Shown: piece by piece, positions 52,275 to 61,459 of the stretch
How the letters are laid out: each line of letters starts with the position of its first letter
Numbering within the stretch: position 1 is the stretch's first letter
Origin: Allorhizobium sonneratiae
Lineage (GTDB): Bacteria; Pseudomonadota; Alphaproteobacteria; Rhizobiales; Rhizobiaceae
DNA length: 64,000 bases
Direction: 5' to 3'
Assembly (NCBI RefSeq): GCF_023700755.1
Contig: NZ_JAMKOJ010000004.1
Span: forward strand, 1 to 64,000
The notes under the pieces: generated by a model
The model's input: the letters and a program-made list of their open reading frames with translations, nothing else
Databases searched by the model: none
What the model was told of the DNA's origin: nothing
Made by a program: the position numbers and the translations under genes

Positions 52275-52976
52275 TTACACCCCCAGCACGCGATTGAGCG
52301 TGTCCATCCGTTCCGGCAGATCCGAAACCGGAAATTCATTGACCACCTGCCCATGATCCATCAGATAGAAACGGTCGGCGACACGGCTGGCGAAGCGGAA
52401 ATTCTGTTCCACCAGAAGGATGGTCATGCCGCGGTTTTTCAACGCGCGCAAAACCTCGCCGATGCGCTGGACAATGACAGGGGCAAGCCCTTCGGTCGGC
52501 TCGTCCAGCAACAGCATTTTCACGCCCGTGCGCAAGGTGCGGGCAATGGCCAGCATCTGCTGCTCGCCGCCGGAAAGCCTTGTGCCGGGACTGGAGCGGC
52601 GCTCGTAAAGATTGGGAAACAGCTCGAAAATCTCCTCCACCCCCATGCCATCCGGGCCGACGACCGGCGGCAGCATCAGGTTTTCCAGCACGGTGAGCGA
52701 GGAGAAAATGCCGCGCTCCTCCGGCACGAAACCGATGCCGTGATGGGCGGTGCGGTGCAGCGGCACGGCGATCATATCCTTGCCGGCAAAGCGGATTTCA
52801 CCCTTGCGGGCGCGGATGATGCCGATGATGGTGCGCAGCGTCGTCGTCTTGCCCACACCGTTTCGTCCAAGAAGGGTGACGGTTTCCCCCTCCGCCACAC
52901 TCATATCCACCCCATGCAGAACGTGGCTTTCGCCATACCAGGCATTGAGGCCTTTGATGTCGAGAAGGGCTGCCAT
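52275..52976 (-). CDS. Branched-chain-type ABC ATPase (LivF-like)
   Basis: A 233-residue ATPase. Walker A GRNGVGKTT, Q-loop VPEERGIFSSLTVLENLMLP, signature LSGGEQQMLAIARTL, Walker B LLLDEPTEGLAP and switch VEQNFRFASRVADR (the His is replaced, as is common in LivF). It begins 1 base after the livG stop. Confidence 0.85.
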   Translation of the reverse strand: MAALLDIKGLNAWYGESHVLHGVDMSVAEGETVTLLGRNGVGKTTTLRTIIGIIRARKGEIRFAGKDMIAVPLHRTAHHGIGFVPEERGIFSSLTVLENLMLPPVVGPDGMGVEEIFELFPNLYERRSSPGTRLSGGEQQMLAIARTLRTGVKMLLLDEPTEGLAPVIVQRIGEVLRALKNRGMTILLVEQNFRFASRVADRFYLMDHGQVVNEFPVSDLPERMDTLNRVLGV

Positions 52977-52977
52977 C

Positions 52978-53766
52978 TCAACTCTCCTCCGTTCCCATAT
53001 AGGCGATGCGCACGCGCGGATCGCGGCTCACCGTCTCATAATCGCCTTCGGCCAGAATCTCGCCCCGTTGCAGCACCGTGACCGAATGGCAGAGATCGGC
53101 CACCACCGACAGATTGTGCTCCACCATCAGCACGGCGCGGGTTTTCGCCACCTCGCGGATCAGATTGGCAATGACGGCGATATCTTCCTGGCCCATGCCC
53201 GCCAGCGGCTCGTCCAGCAGCAGCACTTTCGGGTCAAGCGCCAGCGTGGTGGCGATTTCCAGCACGCGCTTGCGGCCATAGGAGAGGTCCGCCGCCGGAC
53301 GGTCGCGCTCCTTCATCAACCCCACCATGGTCAAAAGCTGGTCGGCGCGGCTGTTCAGCCCCTCCAGTGCCGAGAGCGGCCGCCAGAACTGATGCGCCAG
53401 CCGGTTTGGCCGTTGCAGCGCCACGCGCACATTGTCCAGCACCGTCAGATGCGGAAACACCGCCGAAATCTGGAAGGACCGCACCAGGCCGCGCCGCGCC
53501 ACCTTATCCGCTGCGGTGCGGGTGATGTCCTCGCCCATCAGCGTGATGGTTCCAGATGTCGGCTGCAGAAATTTGGTCAGAAGATTGAAAACCGTGGTCT
53601 TGCCGGCGCCGTTCGGGCCGATCAGCGCGTGAACGCGGGCGTCATGGACATCGAGATCGACATTGCGCACCGCGCTGAAGCCGCCAAAATCCTTCCTCAG
53701 ACCGCGGGCGGAAAGCACCACCCGCGGTGAGGACGACACGGCAGGTCCGACAGAAACCTGTGTCAT
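52978..53766 (-). CDS. Branched-chain-type ABC ATPase (LivG-like)
   Basis: A 262-residue ATPase with Walker A GPNGAGKTT, LRKDFGGFSAVRNVDLDVHD ahead of it, signature LSYGRKRVLEIATTLA and Walker B LLLDEPLAGMGQED, then VEHNLSVVADLC with the switch His. LivG proteins carry the LSYG form of the signature. ATG 53766 lies 12 bases after the binding-protein stop; GTG 53775 is also in frame. Confidence 0.85.
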   Translation of the reverse strand: MTQVSVGPAVSSSPRVVLSARGLRKDFGGFSAVRNVDLDVHDARVHALIGPNGAGKTTVFNLLTKFLQPTSGTITLMGEDITRTAADKVARRGLVRSFQISAVFPHLTVLDNVRVALQRPNRLAHQFWRPLSALEGLNSRADQLLTMVGLMKERDRPAADLSYGRKRVLEIATTLALDPKVLLLDEPLAGMGQEDIAVIANLIREVAKTRAVLMVEHNLSVVADLCHSVTVLQRGEILAEGDYETVSRDPRVRIAYMGTEES

Positions 53767-53778
53767 GCATACCACCGT

Positions 53779-54984
53779 TTACTTGACGAGATCGCAACCG
53801 CTCTTGGCCGGGTCGATATAGGCTTCCTTGCCGGGAATGGTGGCCAGAACCTTGTAATAATCCCAGGGCTTCTTGCTTTCTTCCGGCTTTTTCACTTCCA
53901 GAAGATACATGTCATGGATCATGCTGCCATTGGCCCCGACCGTGCCGTTCTCAGTGAAGACATCATTGACCGGCATTTCATGCAGTTCCTTGGCCACGGC
54001 CTCCGTATCGTCGGTGCCTGCCTTCTTGACGGCTTTCAGATATTGCAGCACGGCAGAATAGGTTCCGGCATGGATCATGTTCGGCATCTTGCCGGTGCGC
54101 TTCATGAAGCGCTCGGCAAATTTGCGGCTTTCATCATTGCGGTCCCAGTAATAGGCCTCCGTCAGCGTCAGGCCCTGAGCGGCTTTGAGGCCCAGCCCGT
54201 GCACTTCAGACAGGGTGAAGAGCAGCGCGGCAAGGCGCTGGCCGTTCTGGGTAATGCCAAACTCCGCCGCCTGCTTGATGGCGTTTTGTGTATCGGCCCC
54301 GGCATTGGCAAGCCCGATGACCTTGGCGCCGGAAGACTGTGCCTGCAACAGGAAGGAGGAATAATCGGATGTGCCAAGCGGATGGCGCACCGAACCTAAA
54401 ATCTTGCCGCCATTGGCCTTGATGAACTCGCTGGTCTGCTCTTCCAGCGAATAGCCGAAGGCATAATCCGCCGTCAGGAAGAACCAGGTATTGCCGCCCT
54501 GCTTCACCAGCGCACCGCCGGTGCCGACGGCCAGCGCATGGGTGTCATAGGCCCAGTGGAAACCATAGGGGCTGCATTGTTTGCCGGTGAGATCGGTCGT
54601 GGCCGCGCCGGTGACGATGTCGATCTTCTTCTTTTCCTTGGCGATGGCCTGAACCGCCAGCGCCACGGAGGAGGTCGTCAGTTCCATGATCGCATCCACA
54701 TGGTCGGTATCGAACCAGCGGCGTGCGATGTTGGAGGCAATATCCGGCTTGTTCTGATGGTCGGCATCGACGATTTCGATCGGCACGCCCAGCACCTTGC
54801 CGCCAAAATCCTCCACCGCCATCTTGGCAGCTTCGACCGAGGATTTGCCGCCGAAATCGGCATAGACCCCCGACTGGTCGTTCAGAATGCCGATCTTGAC
54901 CACACCGTCCGACGCGCCAGCGGCAAAGGCGTTAACCGCGCCCGCGATGACCATCGCGACCGACGCCAGAAGCATTTTACGCAT
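53779..54984 (-). CDS. Branched-chain-type ABC substrate-binding protein (LivJ/K family)
   Basis: A 401-residue periplasmic protein. Signal peptide MRKMLLASVAMVIAGAVNAFA, cut after AFA near residue 21. The mature domain shows VVKIGILNDQSGVYADFGGKSSVEAAKMAVEDFGG, NIARRWFDTDHVDAIMELTTSSVALAVQ and TWFFLTADYAFGYSLEEQT. GGGGAGGAGATCGGAT precedes ATG 54984. It heads the operon that ends in the GMC and hydroxyisobutyrate-type dehydrogenases, and is divergent from a LysR gene. The ligand is unknown. Confidence 0.85.
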   Translation of the reverse strand: MRKMLLASVAMVIAGAVNAFAAGASDGVVKIGILNDQSGVYADFGGKSSVEAAKMAVEDFGGKVLGVPIEIVDADHQNKPDIASNIARRWFDTDHVDAIMELTTSSVALAVQAIAKEKKKIDIVTGAATTDLTGKQCSPYGFHWAYDTHALAVGTGGALVKQGGNTWFFLTADYAFGYSLEEQTSEFIKANGGKILGSVRHPLGTSDYSSFLLQAQSSGAKVIGLANAGADTQNAIKQAAEFGITQNGQRLAALLFTLSEVHGLGLKAAQGLTLTEAYYWDRNDESRKFAERFMKRTGKMPNMIHAGTYSAVLQYLKAVKKAGTDDTEAVAKELHEMPVNDVFTENGTVGANGSMIHDMYLLEVKKPEESKKPWDYYKVLATIPGKEAYIDPAKSGCDLVK

Positions 54985-55149
54985 ATCCGATCTCCTCCCC
55001 AGAGATTGCACAGGCAAATCAGGTATTTGCCCCGCTGATGAACTCTCCCGAATGTTCGGCTGTTCTCCTCAAAACAGCCTCAGCTAAACCATGATTGAAG
55101 ATTTCACCGCTTGACGCAACTCTTTACGCTTATAAATTCCAAACAGGTC

Positions 55150-55167
55150 CTGTTCATTTTTGAACAG
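55150..55167. promoter_or_regulatory. Dyad CTGTTCA-TTTT-TGAACAG upstream of lysR
   Basis: Perfect 7-base inverted arms around TTTT, ending 12 bases before the LysR ATG at 55180 and 165 bases from the divergent binding-protein start. It is a candidate operator for autoregulation and control of the importer operon. The rest of the 195-base region shows no gene. Confidence 0.55.
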
Positions 55168-55179
55168 ACGGGAGGACAA

Positions 55180-56091
55180 ATGAACCGGACGCAATTCACC
55201 TGGGACGATCTGCAGTTCTTTCTCGCGGTGGCGCGCACCGGACAATTGTCAACGGCGGCGCGGCAATTGCGCAGCAGCCATCCCACGGTGCTGAGACGCA
55301 TCGACCGGCTGGAATTTGCCCTCAAGGTCAAGCTGTTCGAGCGCAATCCGCGCGGCTATGTGCTGACGCCGATTGGCCATCGCTTTGTCGAAACTGCCGA
55401 AAAGGTAGAGCTGGAGGCCGCCCGCCTGCAGGACGAGGCCGCCGATGGCTCGGCCCTGCAGCGTGGCGTAGTGCGGCTTTCCGCACCGGAAGGTTTTTCC
55501 AATTTCTTCTTCAGCCATCATCTGACCGCGCTTGCGGCACTTCATCCCGCCATTGCGCTGGAACTGGTGACGATCCAGCAGATCATGTCGCTGTCGCGCA
55601 AGGAAGCCGATCTGGCCGTGGTGCTCGATCCGCCCAAGGCAGGGCCTTATCATCATGAACTTCTGACACAATATCAGCTGAGCATCTATGCTTCCGAGGC
55701 CTATCTTCTGGCCCATGACATGCCAGAAACCCCGGAAGACCTGCTGAACCACGCCTTTATCGGCTATATTCAGGACATGATCTTTGCCCCGGGGCTGGAT
55801 TATCTCGACGACATCCACAAGCGCATCCGCCCCGCCTTTCAAAGCTCCAGCATCTTTGCCCAGCTGACGGCAACGCTGAACGGGCTTGGCGTGTGTGTGT
55901 TGCCGAAATTCATTGCCGAGCAATATCCGCAGCTCAAGCCCGTTCTGCCCGATCTGCTGCTCGACCGCCATTACTGGATCGTCTGCCACAATGATCTTTT
56001 GCACGTGCCCCGCGTGCGGTCCGTCATGCAGTTTCTGCGCATGAGTGTTCAGGACAATCGCGCCCGCTTCCTGCATCTCGACAGGACATGA
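55180..56091 (+). CDS. LysR-family transcriptional regulator (divergent from the Liv/GMC operon)
   Basis: A 303-residue LysR protein. HTH: TWDDLQFFLAVARTGQLSTAARQLRSSHPTVLRRIDRLE. The effector domain begins near residue 90 (GVVRLSAPEGFSNFFF). ATG 55180 follows GGGAGGACAA; a frame from 55111 starts within the dyad. The effector may be the compound carried by the divergent importer. It converges on kdpD with 31 bases between, where a 12-base direct repeat (CTGGCATTCAGG and CTGGCATCCAGG, 56094-56120) is found. Confidence 0.85.
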   Translation: MNRTQFTWDDLQFFLAVARTGQLSTAARQLRSSHPTVLRRIDRLEFALKVKLFERNPRGYVLTPIGHRFVETAEKVELEAARLQDEAADGSALQRGVVRLSAPEGFSNFFFSHHLTALAALHPAIALELVTIQQIMSLSRKEADLAVVLDPPKAGPYHHELLTQYQLSIYASEAYLLAHDMPETPEDLLNHAFIGYIQDMIFAPGLDYLDDIHKRIRPAFQSSSIFAQLTATLNGLGVCVLPKFIAEQYPQLKPVLPDLLLDRHYWIVCHNDLLHVPRVRSVMQFLRMSVQDNRARFLHLDRT

Positions 56092-56122
56092 TGCTGGCAT
56101 TCAGGAGACTGGCATCCAGGGG

Positions 56123-58795
56123 TCAATCTGCCGCCCCGGGAAAGCGCATGACGATACGGGTGCCGCGTTTTTTCACCGCCGGGCTTTCGGCATGGATCCG
56201 GCCGCCCATGGCATCGACGAAGCCGCGGGCAATGGAAAGACCAAGCCCGGTTCCGGGGGCGCGGCCATCCGGCTTGCCCCGGCGGTAGAATTTCTCAAAG
56301 ATGCGGTCCAGATCCTCCGGCGGAATGCCCTTGCCGAGATCGGTGACGGAGATCAGCACATCCTTGCCGTCGCGCCGCGCATAGACATTGATCGGCTCCT
56401 CGCCGCCATATTTGACCGCATTGTCGAGCAGGTTGAACAAAACCTGCGACAACAGCACGCTGTCGCCGCGGATCAATGGCAGATCCTGGGCGATGCCGGT
56501 TTCGATCAGCCGTCCGGGCGCGTGTTTGCGGGTGCGTTCCACAGCCGATTGCACCACATCGGTCACATCCACCCAGTCCTGCTTGGGTTTGAGCGTTCCG
56601 GCCTCGATGCGGGTCATGTCGAGCAGGTTGGCAACGAAGCGGCTCATGCGTCCGCTTTCTTCTTCGATCGACTGGAGAAGATCGTCGCGGTTTTCCGCCG
56701 TCATCCGTTCGCCAAGCTGGCGAAGCCCGGTGACGGCGCCGGTAATGGTCGCCAGCGGCGTTCTCAGATCATGCGAGATGGAGGAGAGCAGCGCCTCCCG
56801 GTAGCGTTCGCCCTCCAGCTTTGCCGCCTGCACCATGGTTTCCTCGGCAAGCCGCGCCCGGTCGAGCGCAATCGCCGTCTGATCGAGAATGGCCGTCAGC
56901 GAGCGTTCGGCATTGAGATCGAGCCGCTCCCCGGACTGTTCGATGCCGCAGACGCCGACAATGCCGTGCGGCCCGAGCAGAGGGCGAAATTCAAAACGGC
57001 TGTTCGGCAGCGTGCCGGTGCCATGGCCTGCCGGTTCTTTTTTATCATGGGTCCAGCGGGCGGCGGTCATGTCGGTCAGGTCGAGATCGGTGTCCGGCGG
57101 CCAGGCGGCGGCAAGGGCAAGATCGCCCTTGCGCGGAATGAGCAGCACCACCTTGCGCCTCAGACTGACCTGAAGCTGCGACACCGCCAGCCAGATTGCA
57201 TCTTCGCTCTTGGCCGTGCCTGCCAGCTTTCTGGAAAAATCATAAAGCGATTGCAGCGCCGTTGCCCGCACACGGGCAATTTCGGCCTGTTCGCGAATGC
57301 GCGAGGCAAAGCCACCGGCAATCACTGCCACGACGATGAAGGTGAAGAGGGCAAAAACCTCATAGGGCGAGGCGATGGTGAAAGTGTAGCGCGGCTCGAT
57401 GAAGAAGAAATTATAGGCGAGCGCCGACAAGGCCGCCGCCAGAAAGGCAGAAGCATAGCCGCCAATCACCGCAGCCCCCAGCACCGCCACCAGAAACACC
57501 AGCGAGATATTCGGCAGCTTGACGAAAACCTCGATCGCCTGCCCGACCAGTATAGCCAGCGTCACCAGTCCGAAGGCCGGAACCACCGCCTGACGCAGCG
57601 CCACCGCCTTTGGCGCGCGCAGCCTTGGACGGCGCAGATCGACATCCTCGTTTTCAGCCGTGACGATATGAACGCCGATGCCCGAGGTGCGCCGCGCCAG
57701 CGCATCCGTCAGGGAGCGGGAGAAAAGCTTTTGCAGACGCCCGCGCCGGCGGATACCGATGACGATCTGGGTCGCATGTTCGCGCCGGGCGAGCTTGAGA
57801 ATTTCCTCGACAAAATCATTGCCAATGATGTGGCGGGTTTCCGCACCGAGCTGTTCGGCCAGACGAAACAGGGCTTCGATCTTCTGCAGCCGCTCGGTGG
57901 TTTCCACCTCCCGGTCCGCACGTTCGATGGAGACCACCAGCCAGGGCGCGTTAAGCCCGGAGGCAAGCCGGCTGGCCACCCGCACAACCTTTTCCGACAG
58001 CGGATCGGAACCAACACAGACCAGCAGCCGCTCGCCCGTCGCCCAGGGACCGTCAATGGCATTCTGCTTCAGATAATCGACCATCTGGTCGTCGACGCGG
58101 TCTGCTGTGCGACGCAACGCCAACTCGCGCAGCGCCGTCAGATTGCCAAGCCGGAAGAAGCGGTCCACGGCGCGGCTGGCGCTTTCCGGCAGATAGACCT
58201 TGCCGTCCTTCAACCGCTCGATCAGCTCCGATGGGGCGAGATCGACCAGCAGCACCTCATCGGCCCGTTTCAGCACGATATCGGGCACGCGTTCGCGCAC
58301 CGTCACCCCGGTGATCTGGGCCACCAGATCGGCAAGGCTTTCCAGATGCTGGATATTGAGCGCCGTCCAGACATCGATCCCGGCGGCGGTCAGCTCCTCG
58401 ATATCCTGATGGCGTTTCGGATGGCGGCTGTCTTCCGGGTTGGAATGGGCAAGCTCATCGACGATGACGATGCGGGGATGGCGGGCAAGTGCGCCATCGA
58501 GGTCAAACTCGTCGAGCATCCGTCCGCGATGGGCAACGCGCCGCCTTGGCAGCACCTCCAGCCCCTCGATCAGCGCCGCCGTTTCGCTGCGGCCATGGGT
58601 TTCGACCAGGCCGACAACGATATCCACCCCTTCCGCCTTCAGCCGCGCAGCGCGCGACAGCATGGCATAGGTCTTGCCGACGCCGGGGGCTGCGCCAAGA
58701 AAAACCGTCAGCTTGCCCCGGCGGTCCTGATTGGCCAAAGCCAGCAGGGCGTCGGGGTCGGGTCGCCGGTCTTCTCTGCGTTCGTCGTCGGCCAT
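56123..58795 (-). CDS. kdpD: KdpD, potassium-sensing histidine kinase
   Basis: An 890-residue sensor. The N-terminal KdpD domain has Walker A GAAPGVGKT (34-42) and VDELAHSNP; a universal-stress-like domain follows (GERLLVCVGSDPLSEKVVR). Four transmembrane segments lie at about 410-500 (LVTLAILVGQAIEVFV onward). A GAF-like part precedes the HisKA box SSISHDLRTPLATITG with phospho-acceptor His near 676, then the ATPase domain (NLLDNAVKYGG, GTGLGLSIARG). It phosphorylates KdpE. The stop is not followed by kdpE but by a convergent LysR gene, which is unusual. Confidence 0.92.
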   Translation of the reverse strand: MADDERREDRRPDPDALLALANQDRRGKLTVFLGAAPGVGKTYAMLSRAARLKAEGVDIVVGLVETHGRSETAALIEGLEVLPRRRVAHRGRMLDEFDLDGALARHPRIVIVDELAHSNPEDSRHPKRHQDIEELTAAGIDVWTALNIQHLESLADLVAQITGVTVRERVPDIVLKRADEVLLVDLAPSELIERLKDGKVYLPESASRAVDRFFRLGNLTALRELALRRTADRVDDQMVDYLKQNAIDGPWATGERLLVCVGSDPLSEKVVRVASRLASGLNAPWLVVSIERADREVETTERLQKIEALFRLAEQLGAETRHIIGNDFVEEILKLARREHATQIVIGIRRRGRLQKLFSRSLTDALARRTSGIGVHIVTAENEDVDLRRPRLRAPKAVALRQAVVPAFGLVTLAILVGQAIEVFVKLPNISLVFLVAVLGAAVIGGYASAFLAAALSALAYNFFFIEPRYTFTIASPYEVFALFTFIVVAVIAGGFASRIREQAEIARVRATALQSLYDFSRKLAGTAKSEDAIWLAVSQLQVSLRRKVVLLIPRKGDLALAAAWPPDTDLDLTDMTAARWTHDKKEPAGHGTGTLPNSRFEFRPLLGPHGIVGVCGIEQSGERLDLNAERSLTAILDQTAIALDRARLAEETMVQAAKLEGERYREALLSSISHDLRTPLATITGAVTGLRQLGERMTAENRDDLLQSIEEESGRMSRFVANLLDMTRIEAGTLKPKQDWVDVTDVVQSAVERTRKHAPGRLIETGIAQDLPLIRGDSVLLSQVLFNLLDNAVKYGGEEPINVYARRDGKDVLISVTDLGKGIPPEDLDRIFEKFYRRGKPDGRAPGTGLGLSIARGFVDAMGGRIHAESPAVKKRGTRIVMRFPGAAD

Positions 58796-58843
58796 GATCG
58801 TCTCATATCCTTGGATCAGGGCAGATATGCCCGATCCCGCCTT

Positions 58844-59410
58844 TTATCGCAGATGATCTAAGGAAAGGTTCAAGGCGAGAACATTCACCCGCGGCTCGCC
58901 GATAAAACCGAAAGCAGGCTTTTCAATCGCATTGTCGACCAGAGCAGCAAGCTTTGTCTCATCGAGACTGCGCGCCTTGGCAACACGGGCAATCTGCGCG
59001 CGGGCAAAGGCGGGCGAAATATCGGGGTCGAGACCGGAGCCCGATGTGGTGACGGCATCGGCAGGTATGGGCTTGGCAATGCCGCTCTTTTCCAGTCGCG
59101 CCACATCGGCGGCCACGCGGTCGCGCAGTTTTGCCGAGGTCGGGCCGAGATTGGAACCGGAAGAACTGTCGGCGTTATAAGGATCGGGACTGGTCGCCGA
59201 AGGGCGCGACCAGAAATAACGATCCGAGGTGAAGGACTGGCCGATCAGTTGCGAACCAATGATCTTGCCATTCTGCTCGATCAGGCTGCCATTGGCCTGA
59301 GCGGGCATCAGCGTTTCGGCAATACCGGTGATGGCCAGCGGATAGGCAAGCCCGGTCAGCGCGGTCATGACGACAACAAGGGTCAGGGCGGGACGAAGAT
59401 GATGGAGCAT
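58844..59410 (-). CDS. kdpC: KdpC, potassium-transporting ATPase subunit C
   Basis: A 188-residue subunit with one N-terminal transmembrane helix (LTLVVVMTALTGLAYPLAITG). Family motifs are IGQSFTSDRYFWSRPSATSPDPYNA, SSGSNLGPTSAKLRDRV and GSGLDPDISPAFARAQIARVAKAR. It stabilises the KdpFABC complex and aids ATP binding to KdpB. It follows kdpB by 2 bases and precedes kdpD by 48 bases. Confidence 0.92.
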   Translation of the reverse strand: MLHHLRPALTLVVVMTALTGLAYPLAITGIAETLMPAQANGSLIEQNGKIIGSQLIGQSFTSDRYFWSRPSATSPDPYNADSSSGSNLGPTSAKLRDRVAADVARLEKSGIAKPIPADAVTTSGSGLDPDISPAFARAQIARVAKARSLDETKLAALVDNAIEKPAFGFIGEPRVNVLALNLSLDHLR

Positions 59411-59412
59411 GG

Positions 59413-61449
59413 TTACACCAGATGAAGAGCGCTGACAGCAAGGTCGATCACCTTGATGCCGGCAAAGGGAAGGATAAGGCCACCAAGGCCGTAGATCATC
59501 AGATTGCGGCGTAACAGGCTGGCCGCGCCCGAGGGCGAATAGGCCACGCCCTTCAGCGCCAGCGGGATCAGCGCCACGATGATCAGGGCATTGAAGATGA
59601 CGGCAGACAGAATGGCCGATTGCGGCGAGGCAAGCCCCATGACGTTTAGCGCACCAAGCGAGGGATAGGTGGCCACGAAGAGAGCCGGGATGATAGCGAA
59701 ATATTTCGCCACGTCATTGGCAATGGAAAACGTGGTCAGCGAGCCGCGCGTCATCAAAAGCTGTTTGCCGATTTCGACGATTTCGATGAGCTTGGTCGGG
59801 CTGGAATCGAGATCGACCATGTTGGCGGCCTCGCGGGCGGCCTGGGTGCCGGTCTGCATCGCCACGCCAACATCGGCCTGGGCCAGCGCCGGGGCGTCAT
59901 TGGTGCCGTCGCCGCACATGGCGATCAGGCGACCGCCCTGCTGCTCGCGGCGGATATAGGCCAGCTTGTCCTCCGGTGTGGCTTCGGCGAGAAAATCGTC
60001 GACACCGGCCTCAGAGGCAATCGCAGCCGCCGTCACCGGATTGTCGCCCGTGACCATGACCGTGCGGATGCCCATGGCGCGCAGCGCAGCAAAGCGCTCC
60101 TTGATGCCGGGCTTGACCACATCCTTCAGGTGAATGGCACCCAGCAGCCGGTCGCCATCGGCGACACCCAGCGGCGTGCCGCCGGTGCGGGCGATCTGGT
60201 CCACCGCACGGCGAAATGCGGCAGGCGCCTGCTGTTCGGAAAGCCCGGTAAAGCGTAGCACCGCATCCACCGCCCCTTTGCGCAGGCGCCGTTCGCCGAT
60301 ATCGACGCCGGAAAGCCGGGTTTCGGCGGTAAAGGCGATGACGGCATCAAAGCGTCTCTCCGTCATGGCAATGCCGAATTCGCCCGTGGCCAGCGCCACG
60401 ATGGAGCGGCCCTCCGGCGTTTCATCCGACAGGCTGGCAATCAGAGCGGCCTCAGCCAGTTCAGTAGCGGTGACACCGGGCACGGGAATGAAATCGCTGG
60501 CCATGCGGTTGCCGAAGGTGATGGTACCGGTCTTGTCAAGCAGCAGCGTATCGACATCGCCTGCCGCCTCAACGGCGCGGCCCGATGTGGCAATAACGTT
60601 GAAGCGAACAAGACGATCCATGCCGGCAATGCCGATGGCTGACAGCAAACCGCCGATCGTCGTCGGAATCAGGGTCACGAGCAGCGCCGCCAGCACCGTG
60701 ACCGATAACAGCGTGCCGGAATAGCCCGCCAGACCCCAGATGGCCACACAGACGAAGAGGAAGATCAAGGTGAGACCGGAGAGAAGGATCGAGAGCGCAA
60801 TCTCGTTCGGGGTTTTCTGCCGTTGCGCCCCTTCAATCAGCGCAATCATCCGGTCGACAAAGGAGGAGCCGGGGGCCACCGTGATCTTGATGCGGATCTC
60901 GTCGGAAAGAACCTGCGTGCCGCCGGTGACGGCAGAACGGTCGCCGCCGGATTCGCGGATCACCGGGGCCGATTCCCCGGTAATCGCGCTTTCATTGACC
61001 GAGGCAACACCTTCGACCACTTCACCGTCGCCGGGGATCAGTTCGCCTGCGGCCACCAGCACCAGATCTCCGATCTTCAGGCTTGTGGCCGGCACGGTTT
61101 CCGTACCGCCACTTGCCAGCACCCGGCGGGCAACAAGCTCGGATTTGGTCTTTTTCAGACTGTCGGCCTGGGCACGACCGCGGCCTTCGGCCACGGCTTC
61201 GGCAAAGGTGGCAAACAGCACGGTAAACCACAGCCAGGCGGCAATCTGGCCGGAAAATCCGGCCTCGACCGGCTTGACGGCCAGGTCACGCAGGAAGAGC
61301 AGCGTGACCACGGCGGCGACGACCTCGGTGACGAAAATCACCGGATTGCGCAGCAGTTGACGCGGATCGAGCTTGACGAAGGCGTCACCAATGGCGGGCA
61401 GGAGAATGGCTGGGTCAAGAAGACTGGGAGCCTTGATGTCTTTGGACAT
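59413..61449 (-). CDS. kdpB: KdpB, potassium-transporting P-type ATPase catalytic subunit
   Basis: A 678-residue P-type ATPase. The phosphorylation motif [10 protein letters not shown] is near residue 305. [15 protein letters not shown] is the actuator loop, [14 protein letters not shown] and [21 protein letters not shown] the hinge. It pumps potassium together with KdpA at the cost of ATP. ATG 61449 ([12 protein letters not shown]) follows GGAACTCCC weakly, and lies 10 bases after the kdpA stop. Confidence 0.93.
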   Translation of the reverse strand: MSKDIKAPSLLDPAILLPAIGDAFVKLDPRQLLRNPVIFVTEVVAAVVTLLFLRDLAVKPVEAGFSGQIAAWLWFTVLFATFAEAVAEGRGRAQADSLKKTKSELVARRVLASGGTETVPATSLKIGDLVLVAAGELIPGDGEVVEGVASVNESAITGESAPVIRESGGDRSAVTGGTQVLSDEIRIKITVAPGSSFVDRMIALIEGAQRQKTPNEIALSILLSGLTLIFLFVCVAIWGLAGYSGTLLSVTVLAALLVTLIPTTIGGLLSAIGIAGMDRLVRFNVIATSGRAVEAAGDVDTLLLDKTGTITFGNRMASDFIPVPGVTATELAEAALIASLSDETPEGRSIVALATGEFGIAMTERRFDAVIAFTAETRLSGVDIGERRLRKGAVDAVLRFTGLSEQQAPAAFRRAVDQIARTGGTPLGVADGDRLLGAIHLKDVVKPGIKERFAALRAMGIRTVMVTGDNPVTAAAIASEAGVDDFLAEATPEDKLAYIRREQQGGRLIAMCGDGTNDAPALAQADVGVAMQTGTQAAREAANMVDLDSSPTKLIEIVEIGKQLLMTRGSLTTFSIANDVAKYFAIIPALFVATYPSLGALNVMGLASPQSAILSAVIFNALIIVALIPLALKGVAYSPSGAASLLRRNLMIYGLGGLILPFAGIKVIDLAVSALHLV

Positions 61450-61459
61450 GGGAGTTCCT

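Noticed and set aside
56045-58861. A 938-codon plus-strand open frame over kdpD
   Set aside because: It is the antisense shadow of the kdpD gene. The minus-strand product has all KdpD domains, while the plus-strand translation has no recognisable motif and high His/Gln/Arg content.
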